A DNA stretch of 64,000 nt from an uncultured Bacilli bacterium (GTDB lineage: Bacteria; Bacillota_I; Bacilli_A; RF39; UBA660): assembly GCA_934167665.1 (NCBI GenBank), contig CAKPLN010000006.1, forward strand, positions 1 through 64,000, given 5' to 3'. The position numbers and the translations under genes are program-made. Shown here in pieces: positions 35,565-45,771 of the stretch. Position 1 is the first letter of the stretch. Each line of letters opens with the position of its first letter. The notes beneath the pieces are model-generated. The model made no database searches, was not told the origin of the DNA, and was given only the letters and a program-made list of their open reading frames with translations.

Positions 35565-36584
35565 ATGACGAAAGAAAATATGTTTAAAGATAAAGTATTG
35601 TTAATAACAGGTGGAACTGGATCTTTTGGTAACGCTGTATTAAAGCGTTTCCTAGAAAGTGATTTAAAGGAAATAAGAATATTCTCAAGAGATGAAAAGA
35701 AACAAGAAGATATGAGAATTAAATATAATAATGAAAAGATTAAATTTTATATTGGTGATGTAAGAGATTATAGAAGTATTGAAGATGCTATGGATGGTGT
35801 TGATTATATATTCCATGCAGCTGCATTAAAACAAGTACCATCATGTGAATTCTTCCCAGTTCAAGCTGTACAAACAAATATTTTAGGAACTAATAATGTC
35901 TTAGAGGCAGCTATAAATCATAATGTAAAGAAAGTAATAGTTTTAAGTACTGATAAGGCTGCTTATCCAATCAATGCTATGGGAATGAGTAAAGCTTTAA
36001 TGGAAAAAGTAGCAGTAGCAAAAGGTAGAAACTTAAAAGAAAATCAAACTGTAATTTGTAGAACAAGATATGGAAATGTTATGGCTTCTCGTGGCTCTGT
36101 TATTCCACTTTTCTGTGAACAAATAGAAAATGGTAAACCACTAACTATTACTAATCCAGAAATGACAAGATTTATGATGACTTTAGATGATGCTGTAGAC
36201 CTAGTAATCTATGCTTTTGAACACGGAGAACAAGGTGACTTATTTGTTCAAAAAGCACCAGCAGCTACAATTGAAACTTTAGCTGAAGCTGTAAAAGAAC
36301 TTAAAAATTCATCAGCACCAATTAAACATATCGGTTCAAGACATGGTGAAAAATTATATGAAGTTTTAGTTACTAAAGAAGAAATGACTAATGCTGAAGA
36401 TTTAGGAAATTACTTTAGAGTACCAGCTGATAATAGAAATCTAAATTATGCTAAATATGAAAATAATGGTGATAAAAACCTTGATATAGTAGAAGAATAT
36501 AATTCTCACAATACAACTAGACTTGATGTAGAAGGAATGAAAAAATTATTATTGAAACTAGATTTATTTAAAGATTGTAAATAA
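35565..36584 (+). CDS. capE: UDP-N-acetylglucosamine 4,6-dehydratase/5-epimerase
   Basis: CapE starts UDP-N-acetyl-L-fucosamine synthesis by 4,6-dehydration and 5-epimerisation of UDP-GlcNAc. The 339-residue length matches CapE (about 342). The NAD(P)-binding 'LLITGGTGSFG' motif is at about residue 10, with 'DVRDYRSIEDAMDGVDYIFHAAALKQVPSCE' and the catalytic region around 'STDKAAYPINAMGMSKALMEK', where Met replaces the usual SDR Tyr as in this enzyme group. It is first in the capsule operon, followed 13 nt later by capF. Confidence 0.93.
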   Translation: MTKENMFKDKVLLITGGTGSFGNAVLKRFLESDLKEIRIFSRDEKKQEDMRIKYNNEKIKFYIGDVRDYRSIEDAMDGVDYIFHAAALKQVPSCEFFPVQAVQTNILGTNNVLEAAINHNVKKVIVLSTDKAAYPINAMGMSKALMEKVAVAKGRNLKENQTVICRTRYGNVMASRGSVIPLFCEQIENGKPLTITNPEMTRFMMTLDDAVDLVIYAFEHGEQGDLFVQKAPAATIETLAEAVKELKNSSAPIKHIGSRHGEKLYEVLVTKEEMTNAEDLGNYFRVPADNRNLNYAKYENNGDKNLDIVEEYNSHNTTRLDVEGMKKLLLKLDLFKDCK

Positions 36585-36597
36585 AAGTAGGTGAAAT

Positions 36598-37695
36598 ATG
36601 AAAGTACTAGTTACAGGTTCAAATGGATTTATAGGTAAAAATTTAAAAACGCATTTACAAGCACTCGATGATGTTGAAGTAATTGACTATGATAAAGAAG
36701 ACACTATTGATAAAATAAAAGATAATCTTGCTGAAATAAGTTTTATATTTCACTTAGCTGGAGTAAATCGTCCTCAAACAGCTGAGGAGTTTTATCAAGG
36801 TAATAGTGATCTAACAAAACAAATTGTAGATTTAATTAAGGATAAGAATATACCACTATTAATAACCTCAAGTATTCAAGCTACAAAAGATAATGACTAT
36901 GGTAAAAGTAAGAAATTAGCTGAAAACTATATCAAAGAGAATCTAAAGAATTATTATATTTTTAGATTACACAATGTTTTTGGAAAATGGTCACGTCCTA
37001 ATTATAATTCTGTTGTTGCAACCTTCTGCAACAACATAGCTCATGACTTGCCAATAACTATAAACGATGAGAAAACTAGCCTAGATTTAATTTATATTGA
37101 TGATATATGTTATGAATTTATTAATATTTTAAAGGGCCAAGAGCCAACTGAGAAAATTGAAGACTATTGCTATATAAATCCTAGATACAATGTTACTTTA
37201 GGTTATATAGCTAAGCGTTTATATGAATTTAGGGATAGTATGAATTCTATATATGTACCTAATACTGGTGATGAATTTACTAAGAAACTATATTCAACAT
37301 ATATAAGCTATGTTCCTGTTGAAAAAACTCATGTTTCAGCTAAAAAGAATGTTGATGAACGAGGTAGTTTTACAGAACTAGTACGTACCTATGATAGTGG
37401 TCAATTCTCTGTTTCCTTTAGTAAACCAGGAATAGTAAGAGGAAACCATTATCATCATACTAAATTAGAGCGTTTTATTGTAATCAAAGGAAAAGCTAAA
37501 ATTTCCTTCACAAGTGTAATAGATGGTAGTCATTACGAATTTATTGTTGATGATAATGACATTCAAATTGTAACTATACCTGTAGGATATACTCATAATA
37601 TTGAAAATATAGGTAATGAAGAAATGATTTTAGCAATCTGGTGTAATGAATTATTTGATAAAGATAAACCAGATACTTATTATAAGGCAGTTTAA
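36598..37695 (+). CDS. capF: Bifunctional reductase/epimerase of UDP-FucNAc synthesis
   Basis: CapF performs the 3-epimerisation and C4 reduction steps after CapE. The 365-residue protein has an N-terminal SDR domain ('VLVTGSNGFIGKNL', Tyr-Lys pair in 'DYGKSKKLAE') and a C-terminal cupin domain with 'RGNHYHHTKLERFIVIKG', whose His residues bind zinc in the characterised enzyme. The length and order follow S. aureus CapF (369). It lies between capE and an extra gene that separates it from capG. Confidence 0.92.
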   Translation: MKVLVTGSNGFIGKNLKTHLQALDDVEVIDYDKEDTIDKIKDNLAEISFIFHLAGVNRPQTAEEFYQGNSDLTKQIVDLIKDKNIPLLITSSIQATKDNDYGKSKKLAENYIKENLKNYYIFRLHNVFGKWSRPNYNSVVATFCNNIAHDLPITINDEKTSLDLIYIDDICYEFINILKGQEPTEKIEDYCYINPRYNVTLGYIAKRLYEFRDSMNSIYVPNTGDEFTKKLYSTYISYVPVEKTHVSAKKNVDERGSFTELVRTYDSGQFSVSFSKPGIVRGNHYHHTKLERFIVIKGKAKISFTSVIDGSHYEFIVDDNDIQIVTIPVGYTHNIENIGNEEMILAIWCNELFDKDKPDTYYKAV

Positions 37696-37721
37696 ATAAA
37701 AAAATCAGGGGTGTAGAAATA

Positions 37722-39377
37722 ATGAAAAACTATGACTGTACACTAGTTGTAAATAGTTGTGATAAATATGCTGATATTCTAGATACTTTCTTTGAACTAT
37801 TACATAGATTTTGGCCAGATTTACCATTTGATATTGTTTTAAGTACTGAAAGCTTAGAATATAAAAATAAATATTTTAAAATAAGAAACGTCCATCCTCA
37901 AAACCAAAATTGCACTTGGACTGAAAGAATGACTGATACATTAAACAGTATTAAGAGCAATTATTGTCTTTTTATGCTGGATGATTTCTTTTTATATGAC
38001 TACGTTAAAACTAAGACTGTTTTAGATAACCTGAAAGTATTAAAAGAAAATCCCAATATAGTAAACTTTACTTATTGGCCAATTTTAAATGATACTGAAG
38101 AATGTATCTATCCAGGTTTCAAAAAAAGAAAACAACAAGCCAAATATAAAATAGCAGCTATCACAAGTCTTTGGAATAAAAAACAATTTTTAAAATATGT
38201 AAGTGGTTATAAAGAAAATATTTGGGAGTTTGAACCAAAAGCTACAATTAGAAGCAATACTTTATATAAAGATGATGAGTTTTATGTAAGTAAAGATTTT
38301 CCTAAACAAGTATTTCCTTATAACTTTACTAAGTATGGCTTATTTTCAGGTAAATGGTTTAAAGCTAATAAAGAACTCTTTAAAAGATTAAATATGAAGA
38401 TTAATTTTAGAAAAAGAGGCTTTTATAATGAGAAAAAACGTGGTTTAACTAAATCTGTTATTTCTTCATTTAAATTAGATTCATACATAATACCAAACTA
38501 TAATTTAAAAGAAGATAACCCTCTTGATAAATTTAAACCTCAATATTCAAAAGAGTTTTATCAAAAATATAAAATTAAAGATGCCAAGGATATGATTTAT
38601 TGGTGTCTAACAGATAACTGGGGTTTTGGGGTAGGAAATTTAATCATAAAAGTAATTTATAAAGATCATACTAAAGAAATTATTGATAATAAAACGTTAT
38701 TTGGAACATTTAGAAGAATAGGAAAAGTATTAGTATTTAATACTGAAAATCCTCATGTTTATATTCCAACTACACCTAATAAAAAAATAACATCCCTAGA
38801 AATAAGTGGCAAAATTATAATTCCTTTAAGTAGATATCAGTTAAGAAAATCTTATAAGTATGTAACTAAACCTAAGAATGATAGCCAGGCTAGATTAAAA
38901 ATAGAAACAGATAAAGAAATGTATTTAGATTATGACTTAATGTCAAGCATTACTCTTTACCCTAACATGCATTATTATATCAATAATGTATACGTTCCTG
39001 ATAAAGTTCTAGAGTTTAAGGAGTCATTTAAAAATAATAGTTTTGAATACTTATTTTATATTAAAAATAACACAACATCCATTGAATGGAGTCCAACTAT
39101 TTATGCTGGGCACTCAATTAAAGATTTAAAAATTGAATATAGAATAGGTAAGAGTAATAAATGGGAAAGCCTAACACTATCAAATATAGAGAATCTTCCT
39201 AGATATATAAATGATAAATATATATTTGTAGAACCTATAAAATTAAAAATTAATTTAAAAGAGAATACTTCAAATGTAAGAATAACTGGTACTATATCAT
39301 ATCCAATAGAAAAAGAAATATTATCTTATGTATTAAATAATGAAAAATCAAGTAAAATAAGAGAGAAGGTAAATTAA
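37722..39377 (+). CDS. Putative glycosyltransferase with large C-terminal beta-rich domain
   Basis: A 551-residue protein inserted between capF and capG. Residues about 1-230 look like a GT-A fold: 'CTLVVNSCDKYADILDTFF', then 'NCTWTERM' and an acidic 'CLFMLDDFFLYD' in the place of the DxD metal site. Similar N-terminal halves occur in poorly known capsule-gene products. Residues about 280-540 are rich in beta strands and aromatic residues and match nothing I recognise; they may bind glycan or act as a second module. No membrane helix. It overlaps the start of capG by 1 nt (TAATG), so it is fully built into the operon. Confidence 0.65.
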   Translation: MKNYDCTLVVNSCDKYADILDTFFELLHRFWPDLPFDIVLSTESLEYKNKYFKIRNVHPQNQNCTWTERMTDTLNSIKSNYCLFMLDDFFLYDYVKTKTVLDNLKVLKENPNIVNFTYWPILNDTEECIYPGFKKRKQQAKYKIAAITSLWNKKQFLKYVSGYKENIWEFEPKATIRSNTLYKDDEFYVSKDFPKQVFPYNFTKYGLFSGKWFKANKELFKRLNMKINFRKRGFYNEKKRGLTKSVISSFKLDSYIIPNYNLKEDNPLDKFKPQYSKEFYQKYKIKDAKDMIYWCLTDNWGFGVGNLIIKVIYKDHTKEIIDNKTLFGTFRRIGKVLVFNTENPHVYIPTTPNKKITSLEISGKIIIPLSRYQLRKSYKYVTKPKNDSQARLKIETDKEMYLDYDLMSSITLYPNMHYYINNVYVPDKVLEFKESFKNNSFEYLFYIKNNTTSIEWSPTIYAGHSIKDLKIEYRIGKSNKWESLTLSNIENLPRYINDKYIFVEPIKLKINLKENTSNVRITGTISYPIEKEILSYVLNNEKSSKIREKVN

Positions 39378-40498
39378 TGGAAAAATTAAAAGTCATGGTA
39401 GTTGTAGGAACTAGACCTGAAATTATTAGATTATCAGAAGTAATTAAAGCTATTGATAAATACTTTAATTTAGTATTAGTTCATACTGGTCAAAACTATG
39501 ATTACACTTTAAATGAAATATTTTTTAAAGAATTTGGCCTAAAAAATCCTGATTATTATTTATCATCACCTGGTAAAAATCTTGGGGAAACTGTAGGAAA
39601 TATTATTTCTAAAACTTACGATGTAATAGCAAAAGAAAAGCCAGATGCTCTACTTGTTTTAGGTGATACTAATAGTTGTTTAGCTGCTTACTCAGCTAAA
39701 AGATTAAAGGTACCAATTTTCCACATGGAAGCAGGAAATCGTTGCTTTGATTTTAATGTACCAGAAGAAATAAATAGAAGAGTAGTAGATCATTTAAGCG
39801 ATGTTAACTTAGCTTATACAGAAAATGCTAGACGTTATTTAATTAATGAAGGTATTAAAAATGATTTTCTATACGTAACTGGCTCTCCAATGAAAGAAGT
39901 ACTATACAAGAACATGCCAAGTATTGATAAGTCTAATATTTTAGAAAAACTTGGCTTAGAAGAAAAAAAGTACTTTGTAGTAAGTGCTCATAGAGAAGAA
40001 AATATTGATATCGAAGCTAACTTTAAAAGTTTAATGAATAGCTTAAATAAAGTTGCTGAAAAATACCAATTACCAATTATTTTCTCAACTCATCCAAGAA
40101 CGGCTAAGAGAATAAAAGAAAGTAAAATTAAACTAAATCCACTAATTAAAAATATTGAACCATTAGGCTTTTTTGATTATGTAAATTTACAAAAACACGC
40201 TTTCTGTGTCTTATCAGATAGTGGTACTATTCCAGAAGAAAGTGATATCTTAAACTTCCCTGGAATATCTCTTAGAACTAGTACAGAGCGCCCTGAAGCC
40301 CTAGATGCTGGTAGCATAGTTTTAGGTGGTATAAATGAAAAAGATATAATTAACTCAATTGAGTTAGCAACAAAATGCCTTGAACCAAGAGAAAACAATT
40401 TAGTTAGAGATTATCAAGATACTAATGTTTCTTATAAGGTAATAAAAATTATTCAAAGTTATTATAATATAGTTAATATAAGAACTTGGAAAAAATAA
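39377..40498 (+). CDS. capG: UDP-N-acetylglucosamine 2-epimerase family (CapG/WbjD-like)
   Basis: CapG makes the last 2-epimerisation that yields UDP-N-acetyl-L-fucosamine. The 373-residue protein has 'VVGTRPEIIRLSEVI', 'HTGQNYD', 'LVLGDTNSCLAAYSAKR', 'MEAGNRCFDFNVPEEINRR' and 'SDSGTIPEE' motifs. The 'MEAGNRCFD' version and the pairing with capE and capF point to CapG rather than the ManNAc enzyme WecB/MnaA. The length matches S. aureus CapG (374). It overlaps the preceding gene by 1 nt. Confidence 0.92.
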   Translation: MEKLKVMVVVGTRPEIIRLSEVIKAIDKYFNLVLVHTGQNYDYTLNEIFFKEFGLKNPDYYLSSPGKNLGETVGNIISKTYDVIAKEKPDALLVLGDTNSCLAAYSAKRLKVPIFHMEAGNRCFDFNVPEEINRRVVDHLSDVNLAYTENARRYLINEGIKNDFLYVTGSPMKEVLYKNMPSIDKSNILEKLGLEEKKYFVVSAHREENIDIEANFKSLMNSLNKVAEKYQLPIIFSTHPRTAKRIKESKIKLNPLIKNIEPLGFFDYVNLQKHAFCVLSDSGTIPEESDILNFPGISLRTSTERPEALDAGSIVLGGINEKDIINSIELATKCLEPRENNLVRDYQDTNVSYKVIKIIQSYYNIVNIRTWKK

Positions 40499-40525
40499 TA
40501 TTTAATTAAAGATGCGGGGAGCGAT

Positions 40526-41602
40526 ATGAAAAATAAGATTAAAAACTTTTTTACAAGAGTAAAAAATAAACTAAATGGAACAAATCAAATTGAAAAAGAA
40601 AAAGTAATATTTGATCAAAAAATATCAGAACTTCAAAATGCTTATGAAAAAATGTATAAGTCATTAGAACATAAAATTTGGGAATATAATAAAAATACCA
40701 ATATAATTTTATATGAAATGTACTTAGAAAAGAAAAAAAGAAGAAAAGATTTTAATCCTTTAGTTTCTATTATTGTACCTGTATATAATGGTAGTAATTA
40801 TTTAAAATATGCCCTTGATAGTGCACTTAGTCAAACTTATAAAAATATTGAAATTATCGTTGTAAATGATGGTAGTAATGATGGTGGTAAGACTAAAAGA
40901 GTTGCTAAAAAGTATGGTTCTAAAATAAGATATTATGAGAAAATAAATGGTGGTGTATCATCAGCTTTAAACTTTGGTATTTCTAAAATGAAGGGTGACT
41001 ATTTTGCTTGGCTTTCTCATGATGATTTAATTGAACCGGAACATATTGAAAAATTGGTTGAATATGTTTCCATTAAAGGTAATGAAAAGACAATCCCTTT
41101 TGCGGCCTTTAAAATAATTGATGAATTTGGTAACCTTAAAGTAGATGAAACTATATCTGCTCAAATCTATTGCTTTGATTATAAAATGTCTGTTTTAAAG
41201 AATGAGTATAGCTTACTTCAAGGTGAAATAAATGGTGGTTCTGTTTTAATTCCTAAAGAAGCTTTTAAAAAGTATGGTTTATTTGATGAAAAACAGAAAA
41301 TAACTCAAGAACGTGATATGTGGTCTCGTCTAATAAAAGGCTATCATTTTATAAGTATACCTTATGATACAGCTATGATCCGTCAACATTCAAGCCAAGT
41401 TACCAATACTAATAAAAATATTATTACTGAAAGTAATAAAAAAATGCTTCAAATAGTAAAAGCCGTACCAGATAAAAAAATTAAAGAATTAGAATTGAAT
41501 AAAGCTTCATTTTATTCTGTTATGAAAAAATACTATACTGATAATAGTAATACATATATGGCTGAAGAGATGGATAAATTGATAAACATAATAAAGGAGT
41601 AG
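40526..41602 (+). CDS. GT2 glycosyltransferase with N-terminal coiled coil
   Basis: A 358-residue protein. Residues about 1-70 are highly charged and likely a coiled coil. A GT-A domain with 'VSIIVPVYNGSNYLKYALDSAL', 'VVNDGSNDGGKTK' and 'FAWLSHDDLIEPEH' follows. The 'WLSHDD' metal site is shared with the paralogue at 43121, and both have 'NDGSNDGGKTK' or '...DDGKTK', so they come from one duplication. It is 27 nt after capG. Confidence 0.87.
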   Translation: MKNKIKNFFTRVKNKLNGTNQIEKEKVIFDQKISELQNAYEKMYKSLEHKIWEYNKNTNIILYEMYLEKKKRRKDFNPLVSIIVPVYNGSNYLKYALDSALSQTYKNIEIIVVNDGSNDGGKTKRVAKKYGSKIRYYEKINGGVSSALNFGISKMKGDYFAWLSHDDLIEPEHIEKLVEYVSIKGNEKTIPFAAFKIIDEFGNLKVDETISAQIYCFDYKMSVLKNEYSLLQGEINGGSVLIPKEAFKKYGLFDEKQKITQERDMWSRLIKGYHFISIPYDTAMIRQHSSQVTNTNKNIITESNKKMLQIVKAVPDKKIKELELNKASFYSVMKKYYTDNSNTYMAEEMDKLINIIKE

Positions 41603-41603
41603 T

Positions 41604-43103
41604 ATGATGGATAAAATTAAAGTATTAGAAGTTAATAATATTGATTTACCAGGAAGAAGATTTAATGGTTATAATATGATAAAAGAAATATCTGATAATG
41701 ATATTTCTGTTAAACAAACTGTTATTATAAAACAGTCTAAAAATGATTCTGTTATTCCATTATTATCAAATGACACTTTTATGAATGAGTATTATAAGTT
41801 CCAAATTACTGAAGATAAATTATCTATTCATAATGTCTTTTCCATAACAACACCAGCTCTTTTAAATTTAAAAGAGTATAAAGAAGCTGACATAGTTCAT
41901 TTTCACATGTTTCATAATACTAAATTATCAATTTATTCACTAATAAAAATAGCTGAAGAGAAAAAGGTTATTATTTCATTACACGATCCGTGGTTCTTAA
42001 CTGGAAGATGTGTTCACTTTTATGACTGTCTTTTATGGCAGAAAGGTTGTAAAAAGTGTCCTGATTTAACAACAATGTTTTCTTTTAAAGAAGATAATTG
42101 TCAAATGTTGTGGAAATTAAAAAAATATGTTTTTGATAATATTAATGTAGATATAGTAGTTCCTTCAAAATGGATGGAGTCACTAGTTAAAAAAAGTCCT
42201 ATATTTGAACATAATCGTAATAATGTTCATTTTATACCATTTGGTATTGATTTAAAGAAATTTGATAGTATTAATACTAAAGATGCTAGAGCTCACTATA
42301 ATTTAAAGGATGATGAAATTGTTCTTTTTTTAAGAGCACAAAATGAATTTAAAGGAACTACTTATGTATTGGAAGCCCTTCGTAAATTAAAAACCAATAA
42401 AAAAATAGTAGTTTTAACTTGTGAAAACAAAGGTTTATTAGATGAAGTAAAAAATAAATATAAAATAATAGACTTAGGCATGATTAAGGATAAAGAAATG
42501 GTTTATGCTATGAAAGCTTGTGATATCTTCCTAATGCCATCTAAGGGTGAATCATTTGGAATGATGGCCATAGAAGCCATGGCCTCTAGTAAACCAGTTA
42601 TAGTATTTGATAATACTGCTTTGCCATCTGTCGTACACGCTAATGAATGCGGTATTGCAGTTAAAGATAGGTCATCAGATGAACTAAGACATGCTATAGA
42701 ACATTTAATTGATAATAAAGAAGAAAGAGAAAGAAGAGGCCTTCTTGGTAAAAAAATATGTCAAGAAGAGTATCAACTAGATAGATATAATAAAGATATT
42801 AAAGATCTATATAATAATGTTTACTTAAGAGAAACCAAGAAAAGAAAACCGTCTTCCTCTTTCACAAAAGATCCTAAAATACAAGCACTACTTCATAGTG
42901 CCATAACAAGTGAAGAAGAAAAGCTAAATTTAAATATTGATTACTCTGATCCATTCATTCAAGAACAAATAATGATTTTTAATAATGAAGAGTATCAGCG
43001 TATAAAAAGGGAAAGTAAGAAATTTAAAAATATTGTTAAAAACATTCTAAAAAAGAATAAATTTTTATATAACCTAATTAGAAAAATACTTAGAAGAAAT
43101 TAA
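41604..43103 (+). CDS. GT4 family glycosyltransferase
   Basis: A 499-residue GT-B enzyme. The N-terminal domain (about 1-200) includes 'HDPWFLTGRCVHFYDC' with several Cys residues, common in one group of capsule GT4 enzymes. The C-terminal Rossmann domain has 'LFLRAQNEFKGTTYVLEAL', the nucleotide-sugar site 'PSKGESFGMMAIEAMASSKPVI' and the final helical ~110 residues. It starts with ATG at 41604 or, with slightly better spacing from AAAGGAG, at 41607. It is 1 nt after its neighbour. Confidence 0.88.
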   Translation: MMDKIKVLEVNNIDLPGRRFNGYNMIKEISDNDISVKQTVIIKQSKNDSVIPLLSNDTFMNEYYKFQITEDKLSIHNVFSITTPALLNLKEYKEADIVHFHMFHNTKLSIYSLIKIAEEKKVIISLHDPWFLTGRCVHFYDCLLWQKGCKKCPDLTTMFSFKEDNCQMLWKLKKYVFDNINVDIVVPSKWMESLVKKSPIFEHNRNNVHFIPFGIDLKKFDSINTKDARAHYNLKDDEIVLFLRAQNEFKGTTYVLEALRKLKTNKKIVVLTCENKGLLDEVKNKYKIIDLGMIKDKEMVYAMKACDIFLMPSKGESFGMMAIEAMASSKPVIVFDNTALPSVVHANECGIAVKDRSSDELRHAIEHLIDNKEERERRGLLGKKICQEEYQLDRYNKDIKDLYNNVYLRETKKRKPSSSFTKDPKIQALLHSAITSEEEKLNLNIDYSDPFIQEQIMIFNNEEYQRIKRESKKFKNIVKNILKKNKFLYNLIRKILRRN

Positions 43104-43120
43104 TATATGAAGGTGTAAAT

Positions 43121-44689
43121 ATGAAAAAAGTAACTATAGTAATACCAGTATATAATGGTTCAAACTACATGAAGGATGCTATTGATAGTGCTCTAGCTCA
43201 AACTTATAAGAATTTAGAAGTAATTGTTGTAAATGATGGTAGTAACGATGATGGAAAAACTAAAGCAATTGCCGAATCTTATGGCGATAAAATAAGATAT
43301 TTCGAAAAGGAAAATGGTGGTGTTTCTACAGCTTTAAATCTTGCTATAGAAAAAATGACAGGAGAATATTTCTCTTGGTTAAGTCATGATGATATGTATT
43401 ATCCTAATAAAATAGAAAGAGAAATGGAAGAGTTAAAAAAATATGATGATAATACCATCCTATATTCTAATTTTGATTTAATAAATGAAAAAGGTGAAAA
43501 AACTAGAAGTATCTACCTTGATCATAATATGTTAACTGCTAAAAGTGATTATGCTGTACTAAGAGGAGCAATTGGTGGAATAACCCTTCTTATACCTAAA
43601 AAAGTATTTAAAGAGGAAGGCTTATTTGATCCTAAATTAAGATGTGTTCAAGACTATGAACTATGGTTTAGAGTTTTAGATAAATATAAATTTGTTCATT
43701 TAGAAGATATTTTAGCAATGACTAGAATTCACCCTAATCAAGATACTAATACTTCTCCTAAAATGCTAAGTGAAGGTAACTGGTTATGGACTTATATGAC
43801 AGAAAATTATCCTAAAGCTAAAAAAATAGCTTATGAGGGTAGTGAGTATTTATTCTATAAAGAAATGGTTGATTATCTACAATCAACACCATATAAAGAA
43901 GCTATCGAAACTATAAGTAAACTAGCAGAAAAAAGTCTAAATATTGAAAAAGAAAAAATGCAGAAAAAAGAAATTACTGTAATTATTATAGATAATTCTA
44001 ATAAAGCAGCTTTAAAAAGAACAATATCTTCTTTGAAAAAACAAAGTTATAAAAACTATAAAATACTTATAGAAGGTAAAACTAAAATTGAAAAAATAGA
44101 TAATACAGAAAATAGACAAATGTCTATCAAAAGCGTTAAAACCGACTTTTACACTTTCCTAACAGCCGGAGTAGAGTGCAGTGAAAACTGGTTAGAAGAA
44201 GAAGTACTTGTTGCTTGTGTAACTTCTAAAGCTCTAGTAATCTCAGAATATAATAGAAATGATCATCTAGAAACTGTTGATAATTTAAGCTCTCTATTAA
44301 TTCCAATTGACGGTATTATATTTAATAGTAAGTATAAAGAAAAATATAAAGAACAATATCAATATTTATATGATTTAGCTAAAAAAGGTGGCTCTATTAC
44401 TACTAATAAAAAGTATTTAACTAATGTAAAAGTAGAATACAATATGTCTGAACTTTATGATTTCCTTAATAAAGTAATTAGTGATCATAATGCTTCTGAC
44501 TATCAAATAGCAGCTCTTTGTTACGACATAACTTGTTTATATAATAAATATGCTAAAACAGATAAAAAGGTTTATATGTATGAACCATGTAATGAATTAA
44601 AAGAAATGATGTTTTCAAGAAGTTTCAGATTACTAAAAAAATATATGGATAAAAAGAAAAAGAGAAGAGAAAAGAAAAACGCTAAATAG
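43121..44689 (+). CDS. GT2 glycosyltransferase with second degenerate GT-A-like half
   Basis: A 522-residue protein. The first ~220 residues are a complete GT2 domain ('VTIVIPVYNGSNYMKDAIDSAL', 'VVNDGSNDDGKTK', 'FSWLSHDD'). Residues about 285-420 begin with 'ITVIIIDNSNKAALKRTISSL' and resemble a second GT-A fold without clear metal-binding residues. A positively charged end ('KKKKRREKKNAK') suggests membrane contact. It ends the capsule operon before a strong terminator. Confidence 0.84.
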   Translation: MKKVTIVIPVYNGSNYMKDAIDSALAQTYKNLEVIVVNDGSNDDGKTKAIAESYGDKIRYFEKENGGVSTALNLAIEKMTGEYFSWLSHDDMYYPNKIEREMEELKKYDDNTILYSNFDLINEKGEKTRSIYLDHNMLTAKSDYAVLRGAIGGITLLIPKKVFKEEGLFDPKLRCVQDYELWFRVLDKYKFVHLEDILAMTRIHPNQDTNTSPKMLSEGNWLWTYMTENYPKAKKIAYEGSEYLFYKEMVDYLQSTPYKEAIETISKLAEKSLNIEKEKMQKKEITVIIIDNSNKAALKRTISSLKKQSYKNYKILIEGKTKIEKIDNTENRQMSIKSVKTDFYTFLTAGVECSENWLEEEVLVACVTSKALVISEYNRNDHLETVDNLSSLLIPIDGIIFNSKYKEKYKEQYQYLYDLAKKGGSITTNKKYLTNVKVEYNMSELYDFLNKVISDHNASDYQIAALCYDITCLYNKYAKTDKKVYMYEPCNELKEMMFSRSFRLLKKYMDKKKKRREKKNAK

Positions 44690-44697
44690 GTATCTTT

Positions 44698-44732
44698 AAA
44701 AAGTGTAAAAATATTACACTTTTTATTTTTCT
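44698..44732 (+). terminator. Capsule operon terminator
   Basis: Perfect 11-bp stem (44698-44708 / 44714-44724), AAATA loop, and T-rich tail. Confidence 0.85.
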
Positions 44733-44794
44733 AGTAATATCTACTAAAAATGATATAATAATATTATAAATATAAAGATGAGGTTGATTTAATC

Positions 44795-45718
44795 ATGAGA
44801 AAGTGCATTATTATCATGAATCCTGAAAGTGGTAAGTCTAAAGATTTAAGTAATAAAAGATATCTTTATGATACTTTGCGTAAATATGGTTATGAAGGGG
44901 AAATAAAGTATACCCAAAAAACTAAAGATGCTATAAACATTGTTAAAGAGCTTCCTGATGATATTGACTTAGTAATAAGTGCTGGCGGGGATGGAACTTT
45001 AAATGAAGTAGTAACTGGTAACTTAGAAAGAAAAGTACCACTTATTTTGGCCAATCTTCCTATGGGAACAACTAATGATGTTGCTAATATGTTTGGTCTA
45101 AATAGTAGTTATTTGAAAAATTTAGAATTACTTCTAAGTGGCAAAGTAAAAAATGTTGATATATGTTACATTAATTCTACACCATTTGTCTACGTTGCAT
45201 GTCTAGGTGACTATATTGATATGGCCTATAATACCCCTCGTAGCTTAAAGAAAAAATATGGTAAAATTGCCTATATAATGTATGGCCTAAAACAATTACG
45301 CAATAAAATTAACCATTATGATATAAAATATAAAATTGATGGTAACACACACACTACTAAAGCCTCATTTGTCTTTATAACTAACTCCTCACGAGTAGCA
45401 GGAGTAAACGATATATACCATGATATAAAATTAGATGATAAAAAGTTTGAATTTGTTTTAGCAGAAGTAAAAAATAAAAAAGATATGTTAAAACTTTTTG
45501 TTAGAATATTTAATAATGATATTAAAGATGTTCCTAATTTAACTTATTATCAAACAGATAATCTAGAACTAGAATTTCTAAGTAAACCTAAAACATCTTG
45601 GTGTATAGATGGTGAAGAATTTAAAAGTAGTAAAACTAAATTTACTTTTAAAACAAATAGTTCAATAAAAATGCTCCTACCTAAAACTAATCTTAAGAAT
45701 TTATTTAACGAAGAATAA
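44795..45718 (+). CDS. Diacylglycerol kinase family lipid kinase (DgkB-like)
   Basis: A 307-residue soluble lipid kinase that should phosphorylate diacylglycerol, the by-product of LtaS-type lipoteichoic acid synthesis, back into the phospholipid pool. It shows 'IIMNPESGKSKD' (phosphate-binding start), 'VISAGGDGTLNEVVTGN' (ATP-binding GGDGT motif) and 'LPMGTTNDVANM'. Length and motifs fit DgkB/YegS. No clear terminator lies between it and the next gene. Confidence 0.9.
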   Translation: MRKCIIIMNPESGKSKDLSNKRYLYDTLRKYGYEGEIKYTQKTKDAINIVKELPDDIDLVISAGGDGTLNEVVTGNLERKVPLILANLPMGTTNDVANMFGLNSSYLKNLELLLSGKVKNVDICYINSTPFVYVACLGDYIDMAYNTPRSLKKKYGKIAYIMYGLKQLRNKINHYDIKYKIDGNTHTTKASFVFITNSSRVAGVNDIYHDIKLDDKKFEFVLAEVKNKKDMLKLFVRIFNNDIKDVPNLTYYQTDNLELEFLSKPKTSWCIDGEEFKSSKTKFTFKTNSSIKMLLPKTNLKNLFNEE

Positions 45719-45771
45719 TCTTTATCATCTAAGGCTTAATATGATATTATATTAGTACAAGGAGTATTTAT

